Shown here piece by piece: positions 1 to 8,315 of a stretch of DNA of 64,000 nt (positions within the stretch are counted from its first letter, which is position 1; every line of letters begins with the position of its first letter). Source of the DNA: CAYSJU01 sp964431495 (lineage in GTDB: Bacteria; Omnitrophota; Gorgyraeia; Tantalellales; Tantalellaceae); contig CAYSJU010000008.1 in assembly GCA_964431495.1 (NCBI GenBank), forward strand, positions 13,273-77,272, written 5' to 3'. The notes under the pieces are model-generated. The model had not been told where the DNA came from and did no database searches. It saw only the letters and a list, made by a program, of their open reading frames with translations. The translations under genes and the position numbers were made by a program.

Positions 1-1
1 G

Positions 2-1489
2 CAGGAGATCCCGGAAGACATGAAGGATATTGCCAGCCACTGGCGGCATAACCTTATTGAAAAACTTGCCGATGTGGACGAGGAAGTCGAGAAATCATAT
101 CTCCTGGACAAGGGAATATATCCGGAAGAATTAAAGAAATACATAAGAAAAAATACGATTAACAACCTTTTTGTGCCGGTCATATGCGGTTCCGCGTTGA
201 AGAACAAAGGCGTGAAGTTCGCGCTTGGCGCCGTCAGTGATTATCTTCCGTCGCCCCTGGACGTCGATCCACCAAGGGGTGTTAATACCAAAACGGACGA
301 GGAAGTGGTTATTAAGCCGGACGAGGGGGCGCCTTTGTGCGTCTACGCGTACAAGGTGATGACAGACCCGTTCGTGGGGAACGTGACGTTCGCGAGGATC
401 TACTCCGGCAAACTGGCCTCCGGGACATATGTTTACAATACCACTTCTGGGAAAAAGGAAAGGATAGGACAGATACTCCGGATGCACGCTGACCAGAGGG
501 AGATCATACAATCGGCCGTGGCGGGCCAGATCGTGGGATTGGTAGGACTTAAATTCACAAAGACCGCGCATACGCTTTGTAGCGAGGCCAATCAGGTCAC
601 CCTGGAAAGGATAAAATATCCGGAACCCGTAATCTCCATGGCTATCGAGCCTGATACAAGAGCTGACCAGGACAAGCTGGGCATGGCGCTCAAGAAAATA
701 GAAGATGAGGACCCTTCTTTCAAGGTCAGTTACAATGCGGAAACCGGCCAGACGCTTATCAACGGAATGGGTGAGCTGCACATGGAGATCATTGTTGACA
801 GGATGAAGAGGGAGTTCAAGGTGGCAGCCAAGACCGGCAGTCCACAGGTCGCATACAGGGAAACGATAACCCAGCAGGTAAAAGCCACTGGAAAATTTAT
901 ACAGCAGACAGGCGGGCACGGTCAGTATGGCCATGTCGAAATCCAGATAGAGCCTGTGTCAGCCGGAGAAGGTATACAGTTCGAGGAAAAGATAAAAGGA
1001 GGGGCTATCCCAAGGGAATTTTTCTCCGCGATTGAGAAAGGCGTCAGGGACGCGGCCAGGAGCGGGGTGCTGGCAGGATACCCGGTCACGGATGTAAGGG
1101 TCACTCTTTACGACGGTTCTTTTCATGAAGTCGATTCTTCGGAAATAGCGTTCAGCAACGCCGGGGCCATAGCGTTAAGGGTAGGGCTCCGCAAAGCCAG
1201 GCCGGTCCTTCTGGAACCTATTATGAAACTGGAAGTGACCACGCCGGACGAATACCTCGGAGACGTGATAGGGGACATGAACATGAGAAGGATAAAGGTG
1301 GAGAGCATTTCCCAGAAGGGAACGACGAAGATAATAACCGGGGCCGCTCCTCTTGCCCAGATGTTCGGATATGCCACGGCGCTAAGAAGCTTGACACAGG
1401 GACGGGCAACATATACAATGGAGCCTTCCTATTACAAGGAAGTGCCAAAAACAGTGATGGAGAAGATTGTTCCGGGGATTGTGGTCTAA
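2..1489 (+). CDS. fusA: Elongation factor G, 3' part (partial at window start)
   Basis: C-terminal part of the ribosomal translocase EF-G. The frame is open from base 2 without a start, so the gene begins upstream. About 495 residues of a family near 690 are present. The fragment starts in the late G domain (SALKNKGV resembles the G5 region) and continues through domain II (FARIYSGKLASGTYV), domain III, domain IV with its GGHGQYGHV stretch, and domain V. The P-loop and switch regions lie outside the window. The stop is 18 nt from the tuf start, and an AAGGAGG ribosome-binding site lies between them. The fusA-tuf-rpsJ order is the usual str/S10 junction. Confidence 0.97.
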   Translation, partial: QEIPEDMKDIASHWRHNLIEKLADVDEEVEKSYLLDKGIYPEELKKYIRKNTINNLFVPVICGSALKNKGVKFALGAVSDYLPSPLDVDPPRGVNTKTDEEVVIKPDEGAPLCVYAYKVMTDPFVGNVTFARIYSGKLASGTYVYNTTSGKKERIGQILRMHADQREIIQSAVAGQIVGLVGLKFTKTAHTLCSEANQVTLERIKYPEPVISMAIEPDTRADQDKLGMALKKIEDEDPSFKVSYNAETGQTLINGMGELHMEIIVDRMKREFKVAAKTGSPQVAYRETITQQVKATGKFIQQTGGHGQYGHVEIQIEPVSAGEGIQFEEKIKGGAIPREFFSAIEKGVRDAARSGVLAGYPVTDVRVTLYDGSFHEVDSSEIAFSNAGAIALRVGLRKARPVLLEPIMKLEVTTPDEYLGDVIGDMNMRRIKVESISQKGTTKIITGAAPLAQMFGYATALRSLTQGRATYTMEPSYYKEVPKTVMEKIVPGIVV

Positions 1490-1507
1490 AAACCTAAGGA
1501 GGGAATG

Positions 1508-2704
1508 ATGGCGAAGGCAAAATTTGAACGAACAAAACCGCATTTGAATGTCGGGACCATAGGACACGTCGACCACGGCAAGACCACGCTTACAGCGGCC
1601 ATAACCATGTACCTCGCCAAGAAAGGCATGGCTGAAGTGCGCGAGTTTGACAGTATCGACAAGGCCCCCGAGGAGAAGGAGAGGGGAATAACCATAGCTG
1701 TGGCGCACGTGGAGTACCAGACGGATAACAGGCATTACGCGCATATAGACTGCCCCGGGCACGCCGATTACATCAAGAACATGATCACGGGCGCCGCGCA
1801 GATGGATGGGGCGATCCTGGTGGTCTCGGCCGCGGACGGTCCGATGCCGCAGACAAGGGAACATATCCTTTTGGCGAGGCAGGTGAACGTCCCGGCGATC
1901 GTGGTATTTCTGAACAAGATAGACCAGGTGGACGATTCGGAGCTCCTGGACCTTGTGGAGCTTGAAGTGCGGGAGCTTTTAAGCAAGTATGAGTTTCCCG
2001 GTGATGACACGCCGATAATAAAGGGCAGCGCGCTCAAGGCCATGGAAGCAGGGGGAGCGGTGGACAGTCCCGACTGCGCGTTCGTTGCCGAGCTGCTGGC
2101 GGCGGTGGATTCGTTCATACCGACGCCGGTTAGGGACATTGACAAGCCGTTCCTGATGCCGATAGAGGACATATTCAGCATAACGGGCAGGGGAACTGTA
2201 GGGACAGGCAGGATAGAAAGAGGCCAGGTAAAAGTGGGAGAAGAGATAGAGATAGTTGGGATAAGCCCTACGCAGAAGTCGGTAGTGACGGGAGTGGAGA
2301 TGTTCCGCAAGATACTTGACTCCGGGCAGGCTGGAGATAACGTTGGAGTGCTTTTGAGGGGTATAGAGAAGAAGGACCTGGCAAGAGGGCAGGTCCTGGC
2401 CGCACCCGGGTCGATCACGCCGCACACGAAGTTCAAGGCGGAGGTATATATATTGACGAAGGAAGAGGGTGGCAGGCACACGCCGTTCTTCACTGGATAC
2501 AGGCCGCAGTTCTACATCAGGACGACTGATGTGACCGGGGTGGCGAATCTTCCCGAAGGTGTGGAGATGGTAATGCCGGGAGATAACGTGACCATGCAAG
2601 TGGAGCTGATAACGCCGGTAGCGCTGGAGAAGGAGCTGAGGTTCGCCATAAGAGAGGGCGGACATACGGTGGGCGCTGGCGTGATCGCGGAGATACTGGA
2701 GTAG
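1508..2704 (+). CDS. tuf: Elongation factor Tu
   Basis: GTPase that delivers aminoacyl-tRNA to the ribosome. It is 398 residues, the normal length. Visible motifs are G1 GHVDHGKT, G3 DCPGH, G4 NKID and G5 SALK, followed by the beta-barrel domains (RGTVGTGRIERG, and PQFYIRTTDVTG near the C terminus). Two ATGs stand in tandem. I chose the second, which gives the family's canonical MAKAKFERTKPH start. The AAGGAGG ribosome-binding site at 1496-1502 suits either. It follows fusA and precedes rpsJ by 7 nt, so co-transcription is likely. Confidence 0.98.
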   Translation: MAKAKFERTKPHLNVGTIGHVDHGKTTLTAAITMYLAKKGMAEVREFDSIDKAPEEKERGITIAVAHVEYQTDNRHYAHIDCPGHADYIKNMITGAAQMDGAILVVSAADGPMPQTREHILLARQVNVPAIVVFLNKIDQVDDSELLDLVELEVRELLSKYEFPGDDTPIIKGSALKAMEAGGAVDSPDCAFVAELLAAVDSFIPTPVRDIDKPFLMPIEDIFSITGRGTVGTGRIERGQVKVGEEIEIVGISPTQKSVVTGVEMFRKILDSGQAGDNVGVLLRGIEKKDLARGQVLAAPGSITPHTKFKAEVYILTKEEGGRHTPFFTGYRPQFYIRTTDVTGVANLPEGVEMVMPGDNVTMQVELITPVALEKELRFAIREGGHTVGAGVIAEILE

Positions 2705-2711
2705 ATAAAAC

Positions 2712-3032
2712 ATGACGAAAAAAACTAAGCAGCCGCAAAAAATAAGGCTTAAGTTAAAATCGTTTGATCACAAACTGCTGGACGTCTCCATGGAAGAGAT
2801 AGTGGCGACAGTGAAGAAGACCGGCGCGTCTATAATCGGGCCGGTTCCTTTGCCGACAAAAAAGGAGATCTACACTGTGCTGCGCTCTCCACATGTGGAT
2901 AAAAAGTCCAGAGAGCAGTTTGGACTGAAGACCCATAAGCGGATCCTGGATATAATGGAACCTACAGCAAAGACCATAGATTCGTTGCGCAAACTGGATC
3001 TTCCCGCAGGCGTGGATGTCGAGATCAAGTAA
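2712..3032 (+). CDS. rpsJ: 30S ribosomal protein S10
   Basis: Small-subunit head protein and first gene of the S10 operon. It is 106 residues, a normal length. Recognisable stretches are IRLKLKSFDHKLLD near the N terminus, GPVPLPTKKEIYTVLRSPHVDKKSREQF in the middle, and a C-terminal half with THKRILDI. In other bacteria S10 also acts as the transcription factor NusE; nothing here tests that. It lies 7 nt after tuf and 10 nt before rplC. No strong Shine-Dalgarno precedes its ATG, which suggests translation coupled to tuf. Confidence 0.97.
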   Translation: MTKKTKQPQKIRLKLKSFDHKLLDVSMEEIVATVKKTGASIIGPVPLPTKKEIYTVLRSPHVDKKSREQFGLKTHKRILDIMEPTAKTIDSLRKLDLPAGVDVEIK

Positions 3033-3042
3033 AAAGGAAAAA

Positions 3043-3771
3043 ATGAGCACGGGTATACTGGGCAAAAAAATAGGGATGACACAGGTCTTTGGCGAGGGCG
3101 GAGAACGCATATCCGTGACCTTGCTGGAAACAGGGACCAGTGTCGTGCAGGCCGTAAAGAACGAAGAGCATCACGGGTATAACGCTGTCCAGCTTGGGTT
3201 CGACGACACAAAGGAAATGCGGATCAAAAAGCCCCAGAGGGAATATCTAAAGGCCAAAGGGCTTAAGCCGAAGAGATTCGTCAGGGAGATAAAATGCGAT
3301 GAAGCGCCTGAAGCCGAGGTGGGGGATAAACTAACGAATTCGATCTTCCAAAAAGGTGATTTCGTGGATATTACGGGTATTTCCAAGGGGAAGGGGTTCC
3401 AGGGAGGCATGAAGCGCTGCGGCTGGGTAGGCGGAGGAGAGACACACGGCTCCATGTCGCATCGGGCACCGGGGTCCATAGGCGCGAGTTCTTTCCCTTC
3501 GAAGGTTGAAAAAGGCCATCCTATGCCGGGGCATATGGGCAATGAAATGGTTACTGTTCAGAACCTGGAGGTCGTTGTCGTTGACAAGGAGGCAGGGACT
3601 ATAGGGATAAAAGGGGCTGTTCCCGGAACGAAGAGCAGTTTTCTCATAATACGTTTTGCCAAAAAGAAGCCGTTCGCGCCAAGAGAAGTAAGGGAAGAAC
3701 AGGAAGCGGAAGAGGCAAAAGAACAGGGTGCAGCTGAGAAAGAGGAACCGGAAGCACAAGCAAGTCAATAG
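3043..3771 (+). CDS. rplC: 50S ribosomal protein L3 with acidic C-terminal tail
   Basis: Early-assembling large-subunit protein. I start it at ATG 3043 (MSTGILGKKIGMTQVFG), the family start; an ATG at 3016 in the same frame overlaps rpsJ and adds nine unlikely residues. It is 242 residues, longer than the usual 205-215 because of a tail rich in Glu, Ala and Lys (about residues 205-242). The conserved core includes GKGFQGGMKR and the SMSHRAPGSIGAS loop that approaches the peptidyl-transferase centre. The last three codons lie inside an inverted repeat (3763-3788), so the tail end may derive from that repeat. Confidence 0.96.
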   Translation: MSTGILGKKIGMTQVFGEGGERISVTLLETGTSVVQAVKNEEHHGYNAVQLGFDDTKEMRIKKPQREYLKAKGLKPKRFVREIKCDEAPEAEVGDKLTNSIFQKGDFVDITGISKGKGFQGGMKRCGWVGGGETHGSMSHRAPGSIGASSFPSKVEKGHPMPGHMGNEMVTVQNLEVVVVDKEAGTIGIKGAVPGTKSSFLIIRFAKKKPFAPREVREEQEAEEAKEQGAAEKEEPEAQASQ

Positions 3772-3788
3772 TCGATAGTCTATTGACT
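3763..3788. repeat. Inverted repeat spanning the rplC stop (GTCGATAGTC family)
   Basis: Perfect 9-bp arms AGTCAATAG / CTATTGACT flank the 8-nt loop TCGATAGT. The left arm supplies the last codons and the stop of rplC. The same words (AGTCGATAGTC, TATTGACTA) recur in the rpmJ-rpsM spacer at 15303-15358. Confidence 0.8.
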
Positions 3789-3815
3789 AAAAATGCGATA
3801 ATACAGAGGCTAAAA

Positions 3816-4496
3816 ATGCCGGAGAAGAAGAAAACAAAAAAGAAGACAAAGAGTAAAAAGACGAAAGAGCTCAATACCAAGTTATCCGTATATGGCCTGG
3901 ATGGCAAGGTCGTTGACAAGGTCCAGCTGGACAAGCATTTATTTGACGGCACTGTCAACGAGACGCTTCTCTATGAAGTGAATAAAATGTACGAGGCGAA
4001 CAGGCACAGGGGAACGGCCTCTACCAAAGGGCGAAGCGAGATCTCCGGTGGCGGGGCCAAGCCCTGGAGGCAGAAAGGCACTGGCCGCGCCAGGGTAGGT
4101 TCATCAAGGAACCCGTTATGGAGACACGGGGGGGTCATTTTCGGCCCTAAACCCCGCGATTACAGCTATTCCATGCCGAAAAAGGCCATGCGTAAAGCGC
4201 TTTTATCGAGTTTGAACGCCAGGCTTCTGGAGGACTCGATAAAGCCTGTGGTGCCGATCGAACTGGAGGAAGTGAAGACCAGGGCGTTCAAGTCGATACT
4301 GGATAATCTTAAGATAGAAGGCAAGACCCTTGTAGTGATAGACAAGGTCAACCGGGAAGTCGGCTATTCATCCCAAAATCTTAAAGAGATCACTTTAAAG
4401 GAAGGAAGGAACATAAACGCAAGGGATGTGCTCCTGAACGAAAACCTTGTGATAGAAAAAGACGCTTTGGTAAAGCTGATGGAGAGATTGAAATGA
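3816..4496 (+). CDS. rplD: 50S ribosomal protein L4 with lysine-rich N-terminal extension
   Basis: Large-subunit protein lining the exit tunnel. I start it at ATG 3816, preceded by CAGAGG; an in-frame TTG at 3783 lies inside the upstream inverted repeat and is less likely. It is 226 residues. The first 18 or so residues (MPEKKKTKKKTKSKKTKEL) are an unusual Lys/Thr-rich extension before the family start (KLSVYGLDGKVVDKVQL). Core motifs include the GRARVGSSRNPLWRHGGVIFGPKPRDYSY loop region. It ends in ATGA, overlapping rplW by 4 nt. In enterobacteria L4 autoregulates this operon; that is not testable here. Confidence 0.95.
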   Translation: MPEKKKTKKKTKSKKTKELNTKLSVYGLDGKVVDKVQLDKHLFDGTVNETLLYEVNKMYEANRHRGTASTKGRSEISGGGAKPWRQKGTGRARVGSSRNPLWRHGGVIFGPKPRDYSYSMPKKAMRKALLSSLNARLLEDSIKPVVPIELEEVKTRAFKSILDNLKIEGKTLVVIDKVNREVGYSSQNLKEITLKEGRNINARDVLLNENLVIEKDALVKLMERLK

Positions 4497-4771
4497 GAAC
4501 TTCGCATGATACCATAAAGAACATGATCAGGACCGAAAAGGGGTCAAGGATCCTTAAGGAAAACAAGTATCTCTTTAAAGTGGATAAGGGTGCTAACAAA
4601 ATACAGATAAAAAAAGCTGTCGAAGATATATATAAAGTAAAGGTGGATGCGGTCAATATAATGAACATGAAAGGCAAAAAACGAAGAGTCAGGTTCCGTG
4701 AAGGCATGACAGCTTCATGGAAGAAGGCAGTGGTGACCCTGAAACCTGAGAACAGGATAGAGGTAACGTAA
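4493..4771 (+). CDS. rplW: 50S ribosomal protein L23
   Basis: Exit-port protein of the large subunit, the docking site for trigger factor and SRP in other bacteria. It is 92 residues, the standard length. Family features are the N-terminal IKNMIRTEKGSRILKENKYLFKVDKGANK region and the basic loop MKGKKRRVRFREG, followed by AVVTLKPENRIEV. Its start overlaps the rplD stop as ATGA, so the two are probably translationally coupled. rplB follows after 3 nt. Confidence 0.96.
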   Translation: MRTSHDTIKNMIRTEKGSRILKENKYLFKVDKGANKIQIKKAVEDIYKVKVDAVNIMNMKGKKRRVRFREGMTASWKKAVVTLKPENRIEVT

Positions 4772-4774
4772 AAA

Positions 4775-5599
4775 ATGGGTATCAAAAAATACAGGCCGGC
4801 TACACCGGCAACTCGTTGGGCGAGCAGATTGACCTTTGAGGAGATCACCAAGGACAGGCCGGAGAAGTCTCTCACAAAGCCGCTGAACAAGACCGGTGGA
4901 CGCAACAAATATGGAAGAAAGACCGTGGGGTCGAAAGGCGGCGGGCATAAGAGGCGTTACAGGGTCATTGATTTCCGCTACTCCAAAAAAGGCATGTCCG
5001 CTGTGGTCGAAGCCGTAGAGTATGATCCGAACCGTTCGGCAAATATAGCGCTTATCCGTTATGAAGACGGACACAAGGCCTATGTTATCGCAGCCATGGA
5101 CCTCAAAGTCGGGAGTACCGTTGAGTGCGGCTCCAGGGTAGGTATCGAGGTCGGCAATTCAACGGAGCTTAAGAATATCCCTTTGGGAACCATGGTTTAC
5201 TGCGTTGAATTACACCCGGGTAGAGGGGCTAAAATAGCACGGGCGGCCGGGATGAGCGTTATTGTAGCCGCGAAGGACGAAGGCGATGTCCACCTGCGCC
5301 TTCCCAGCGGAGAGATCCGGTTAGTGAGCGAGAAATGCTATGCTTCTATCGGCAAGGTCGGGAATATCGATCATGAGAAGGTGGTCCTTGGCAAGGCGGG
5401 GAGATCAAGATATCTGGGCCGCAGGCCGAGCTCGCGGGCCGTAGTCAAGAACCCTGTTGACCATCCCATGGGCGGAGGTGAAGGTAAATCTTCGGGCGGC
5501 AGGCATCCTACAACGCCCTGGGGTAAGATCACCAGAGGGTTGAAGACCAGAAAAAAGAAAAAAGCGTCGGACAGCAAGATCATAAAACGGAGGAAATAA
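4775..5599 (+). CDS. rplB: 50S ribosomal protein L2
   Basis: Universal large-subunit protein needed for subunit association and for the peptidyl-transferase centre. It is 274 residues, normal for the family. Landmarks are RNKYGRKTVGSKGGGHKRRYR near residues 45-65, the OB and SH3-like core (VEYDPNRSANIALIRYEDG), and the conserved C-terminal segment NPVDHPMGGGEGKSSGGRHP with the functional His, followed by a Lys-rich end. It lies 3 nt after rplW and 3 nt before rpsS, inside the S10 operon. Confidence 0.98.
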   Translation: MGIKKYRPATPATRWASRLTFEEITKDRPEKSLTKPLNKTGGRNKYGRKTVGSKGGGHKRRYRVIDFRYSKKGMSAVVEAVEYDPNRSANIALIRYEDGHKAYVIAAMDLKVGSTVECGSRVGIEVGNSTELKNIPLGTMVYCVELHPGRGAKIARAAGMSVIVAAKDEGDVHLRLPSGEIRLVSEKCYASIGKVGNIDHEKVVLGKAGRSRYLGRRPSSRAVVKNPVDHPMGGGEGKSSGGRHPTTPWGKITRGLKTRKKKKASDSKIIKRRK

Positions 5600-5602
5600 G
5601 GT

Positions 5603-5887
5603 ATGTCCAGGTCAGTAAAGAAAGGGCCTTTTGTTGATGAAAGCCTGATGAAGAAGGTCCAGAGGATGAGAGAGGGCGGCCAGAAGAAGCCGATCAAGAC
5701 ATGGTCAAGAAGATCCATGATACTGCCGGAGTTTGTTGGGATTACACTGATGATACATAACGGGAAGAAATTTAACTCGATTTTCGTTACCGAGAACATG
5801 GTGGGGCACAAGCTGGGGGAATTCGCTCCGACGAGACAGTTTCGCTCGCATGGCGCGGCTACAAAGATATCCATGGACAAGACGTAG
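5603..5887 (+). CDS. rpsS: 30S ribosomal protein S19
   Basis: Small-subunit head protein that contacts S13 and the A-site finger. It is 94 residues. The start MSRSVKKGPFVDESLMKKV is typical, and the conserved GHKLGEFAPTRQFRSHG segment closes the protein. It follows rplB by 3 nt. It is the last gene before a 100-nt spacer made largely of a dyad repeat; most other gaps in this operon are only a few nt. Confidence 0.97.
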   Translation: MSRSVKKGPFVDESLMKKVQRMREGGQKKPIKTWSRRSMILPEFVGITLMIHNGKKFNSIFVTENMVGHKLGEFAPTRQFRSHGAATKISMDKT

Positions 5888-5888
5888 T

Positions 5889-5987
5889 GAATTCCTAGTT
5901 CGGAGACAAAAGTAAGAGCATAGTTTTTTAACTACGAACTACCAACCACGCACTCCGAACTAACTAGTAGTTAAAAGAGGGAACAAA
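5889..5987. repeat. Dyad spacer repeat between rpsS and rplV (TAGTTCG family, copy 1)
   Basis: Spacer built of self-complementary words. Arms TAGTTCGGAG (5896-5905) and CTCCGAACTA (5953-5962) are perfectly complementary. Between them lies a core GGAGACAAAAGTAAGAGCAT followed by a T-run and AACTACGAACT. The core recurs almost unchanged at 9190-9269 and 9470-9532. The rplV ribosome-binding site (AAAGAGGGAA) follows directly. Confidence 0.85.
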
Positions 5988-6365
5988 ATGCTGGCAAAAG
6001 CGAAAGCAAAATATATAAGGATATCACCTAGAAAGGTGAGATTGGTGCTGGACCTGATCAAAGGCGAGACGGTAGAGAAAGCCAATCATATCCTGGATAA
6101 CGGGAGCAAGCGTGCCGGTGGGATGGTGAAGAAGGTTATAAACTCGGCTTTTGCGAACGCGAACTTTGGAAAACAGAAAAAACTTCTGGCAAAGAATATT
6201 TATATTTCAAAGATAAAAGCCGATGGAGGTCCGATGCTGATGCGTTACAGGGCGGCTACCATGGGAAGGGCTACTCCTGTCCGGCACAGGACCGCGCATA
6301 TATATGTTGAACTGGACATGGTGCAAGATGCACATCAAGAGAACGGCGAGGTGGAGAGCAAATAA
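5988..6365 (+). CDS. rplV: 50S ribosomal protein L22
   Basis: Large-subunit protein whose loop lines the exit tunnel. It is 125 residues. Recognisable segments are AKAKYIRISPRKVRLVLDLIKGE at the N terminus and the C-terminal RAATMGRATPVRHRTAHIYVELD hairpin, which forms the tunnel loop. A slightly extended Asp/Glu-rich tail (QDAHQENGEVESK) follows. rpsC starts 1 nt after the stop. A good AGAGGG site precedes the ATG directly after the dyad spacer. Confidence 0.97.
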   Translation: MLAKAKAKYIRISPRKVRLVLDLIKGETVEKANHILDNGSKRAGGMVKKVINSAFANANFGKQKKLLAKNIYISKIKADGGPMLMRYRAATMGRATPVRHRTAHIYVELDMVQDAHQENGEVESK

Positions 6366-6366
6366 T

Positions 6367-7059
6367 ATGGGACAGAAAGTTAATCCAATAAGTTTTCGTC
6401 TGGGCTTTAACCGCGGTTGGAATTCCCGGTGGTACGCCACTAAAGCTGATTTTGCCAGGAATCTGGCGCAGGACGCCAAGATAAGGAAGTTGATCCAGAA
6501 GGAGATAACCTCCGGTATGGTATCCCGTGTGGATATCGAGAGGACAAGCAAGCGTATAAGGGTGCAGATCTACGCGGGCAGGCCCGGTATGATAATAGGA
6601 CGCCAGGGCGCGCAGATCGAAAGATTAAAGGAATCTATACAGACGGTGATCGGAGAAGGAAATAAGCTGCTTGTGGATATTAAGGAAGTATCAAATCCCA
6701 CCCTTGATGCCCAGATAGTTGCCGACAATGTCGCTTTCCAGCTGGTGAGGAGGATGGCTTTCAGGAGGACGATGAAGAAGGCTCTTCAAGCTGTCAAAGA
6801 CGCTGGCGGTGAGGGGATAAAGATAAGATGCGCCGGACGCCTTGGCGGGGCCGAGATAGCCAGGGCCGAAAGCTACAAATTCGGAAAGATACCCCTGCAG
6901 ACCATACGGGCGGACATCGATTACGGGTTTTCGGAAGCAAGGACTACCTATGGAATAATAGGGGTAAAGGTGTGGATATACAAAGGTGAAAAGTTCGCTA
7001 AAAAAGTGAAGAAAACCGGAACCGGACCGAAAGAGGTAACAGAGGGAAGCAAGGAGTAA
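6367..7059 (+). CDS. rpsC: 30S ribosomal protein S3
   Basis: Small-subunit protein at the mRNA entry channel. I start it at ATG 6367 (MGQKVNPISFRLGFNRGW), the family start; a longer frame from 6304 only shadows rplV. It is 230 residues. The KH domain includes GRPGMIIGRQGAQIERL (GXXG loop, about residues 75-90), and the C-terminal domain shows GIKIRCAGRLGGAEIARAE and the VWIYKGE end. rplP starts 2 nt after the stop. Confidence 0.97.
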   Translation: MGQKVNPISFRLGFNRGWNSRWYATKADFARNLAQDAKIRKLIQKEITSGMVSRVDIERTSKRIRVQIYAGRPGMIIGRQGAQIERLKESIQTVIGEGNKLLVDIKEVSNPTLDAQIVADNVAFQLVRRMAFRRTMKKALQAVKDAGGEGIKIRCAGRLGGAEIARAESYKFGKIPLQTIRADIDYGFSEARTTYGIIGVKVWIYKGEKFAKKVKKTGTGPKEVTEGSKE

Positions 7060-7061
7060 GC

Positions 7062-7481
7062 ATGGCTTTGATGCCGAAGCGGGTCAAATTCAGAAAACAG
7101 CAGAGGGGCAAACGCAAGGGGATAAGTTCGGCCGGGAGCGTCCTGCATTTCGGGGAGTATGGTTTAAAGGCCCTGGAGAGTGACTGGGTCTCGGACAGGC
7201 AGATAGAGGCCGCCAGGGTAGCGATCATGCGAAAGACCGGAAGGGCCGGAAAACTGTGGATAAGGATATTTCCCGATAAGCCCGTGACCAAAACAGCCGC
7301 TGAGACCAGGATGGGCAAGGGTAAAGGATCGCCGGCGGGATGGGTCGCGAGCGTGAGGAAGGGGCGCATAATATTCGAGATGGAAGGCGTCCCTCTTGAC
7401 ATGGCAAGGTCCGCTATGCGTCTGTCAGCGCATAAACTTCCGATAAAGACTAGATTCATCATGCGGGGAGGGAAAGTTTGA
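7062..7481 (+). CDS. rplP: 50S ribosomal protein L16
   Basis: Large-subunit protein near the A site. It is 139 residues. The start ALMPKRVKFRKQQRG matches the family with one extra residue. Other conserved parts are GLKALESDWVSDRQIEAARVA, the RMGKGKGSPAGWVA loop, and AMRLSAHKLPIKTRFI at the C terminus. The stop TGA overlaps the TTG start of rpmC by 3 nt. Confidence 0.97.
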   Translation: MALMPKRVKFRKQQRGKRKGISSAGSVLHFGEYGLKALESDWVSDRQIEAARVAIMRKTGRAGKLWIRIFPDKPVTKTAAETRMGKGKGSPAGWVASVRKGRIIFEMEGVPLDMARSAMRLSAHKLPIKTRFIMRGGKV

Positions 7482-7666
7482 AGCCGGCTGCAATAAGGAA
7501 CATGACGGAGGCTGAAATAGAGCATACACTTCTTTCTTTGAAGGAGAAGCTTTTTAACCTCAGGTTTGAAAAGGTGAGCGGCCGCCTTGAGAGACCGCAG
7601 CGTTTGAGGGAGATGAAGCGTGATATCGCGAGATGTTACACTATATTAAAGGAGAAAGAGAAGTGA
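7478..7666 (+). CDS. rpmC: 50S ribosomal protein L29 (TTG start)
   Basis: Small helical-hairpin protein next to L23 at the exit port. It is 62 residues (MKPAAIRNMTEAEIEHTLLS and on), with LFNLRFEKVSGRLERPQRLREMKRDIARC matching the family core. The start is TTG 7478. It is supported by GGGGAGGG at 7465-7472, by overlap with the rplP stop, and by alignment to the family's MKxxxIRxM start. The first ATG (7502) would cut off eight conserved residues. The stop overlaps the GTG start of rpsQ. Confidence 0.93.
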   Translation: MKPAAIRNMTEAEIEHTLLSLKEKLFNLRFEKVSGRLERPQRLREMKRDIARCYTILKEKEK

Positions 7667-7926
7667 AAAATAGTGTCAGAAAAAAAACTGTAATCGGTAC
7701 GGTCGTAAGCGATCAGATGGACAAGGCTGTTACGGTCCAATGGGAGACGCGGAAAATACACCCTCTTTATAAAAAATTCGTTACCAAGCACAAAAAGCTA
7801 AAGGCTCGTGACGATAATAATGAAGCGGCAAAAGGCGATGTGGTGAAAATAATGGAGACGAGGCCCCTGGCCAAGGACATATGCTGGAGGATCGTCGAGG
7901 TCGTTGAAAAGGCCCAGAAGGAATAG
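7663..7926 (+). CDS. rpsQ: 30S ribosomal protein S17 (GTG start)
   Basis: Primary 16S-binding protein with an OB fold. I start it at GTG 7663 (VKNSVRKKTVIGTVVSDQM), which overlaps the rpmC stop as GTGA and follows AAAGGAGAAAGAG; an ATG at 7633 in the same frame lies inside rpmC. It is 87 residues, the normal length. Conserved parts are KAVTVQWETRKIHPLYKKFV, HDE-like positions replaced by ARDDNNEAAKGDVV, and KIMETRPLAKDICWRIVEVVE. Confidence 0.94.
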   Translation: MKNSVRKKTVIGTVVSDQMDKAVTVQWETRKIHPLYKKFVTKHKKLKARDDNNEAAKGDVVKIMETRPLAKDICWRIVEVVEKAQKE

Positions 7927-7932
7927 CTCAAG

Positions 7933-8301
7933 ATGATTATAATGCGCAGTATTTTGGACGTTGCCGATAACACGGGCGCGAAAAAAGTCGCCCTGATAGG
8001 AGTTATCGGAAGATCCGGCAGGCGGGTAGCGGAGATCGGAGATGTCGTGACCTGCAACGTAAAAGAGTCCGCCCCGACAGGCGAGGTCAAAAAGGGCGAG
8101 GTTGTGCGCGGGGTTATAGTCCGGACGGCGTATCCCATCCTTAGGGCGGACGGGACAGTACTCAAATTTGACAGGAACGCCGTGGTAATTATCGATAAGG
8201 ACGGCAACCCGCGGGGGACAAGAGTGTTCGGTCCGGTAGCGCGGGAATTGAGAAAAAAGAACTTCATGAAGATAATATCTCTGGCGCCCGAGGTCATTTA
8301 A
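7933..8301 (+). CDS. rplN: 50S ribosomal protein L14
   Basis: Large-subunit protein at the subunit interface. It is 122 residues, exactly the usual length. It begins MIIMRSILDVADNTGAKKV, which aligns without gap to the family start, so ATG 7933 is preferred over ATG 7942. Conserved segments include the VRTAYPILRADGTVLKFDRNAVVIID core, GNPRGTRVFGPVARELR, and the ISLAPEVI end. Six nt separate it from rpsQ. Confidence 0.97.
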   Translation: MIIMRSILDVADNTGAKKVALIGVIGRSGRRVAEIGDVVTCNVKESAPTGEVKKGEVVRGVIVRTAYPILRADGTVLKFDRNAVVIIDKDGNPRGTRVFGPVARELRKKNFMKIISLAPEVI

Positions 8302-8315
8302 GGAGGTTTTTATAC

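Noticed and set aside
131..934. 267-codon minus-strand open frame opposite fusA
   Set aside because: It lies fully opposite a conserved elongation factor gene, has no family features, and is expected from the codon bias of the + strand gene. The same holds for the minus-strand frames opposite tuf, map, rpoA and others.
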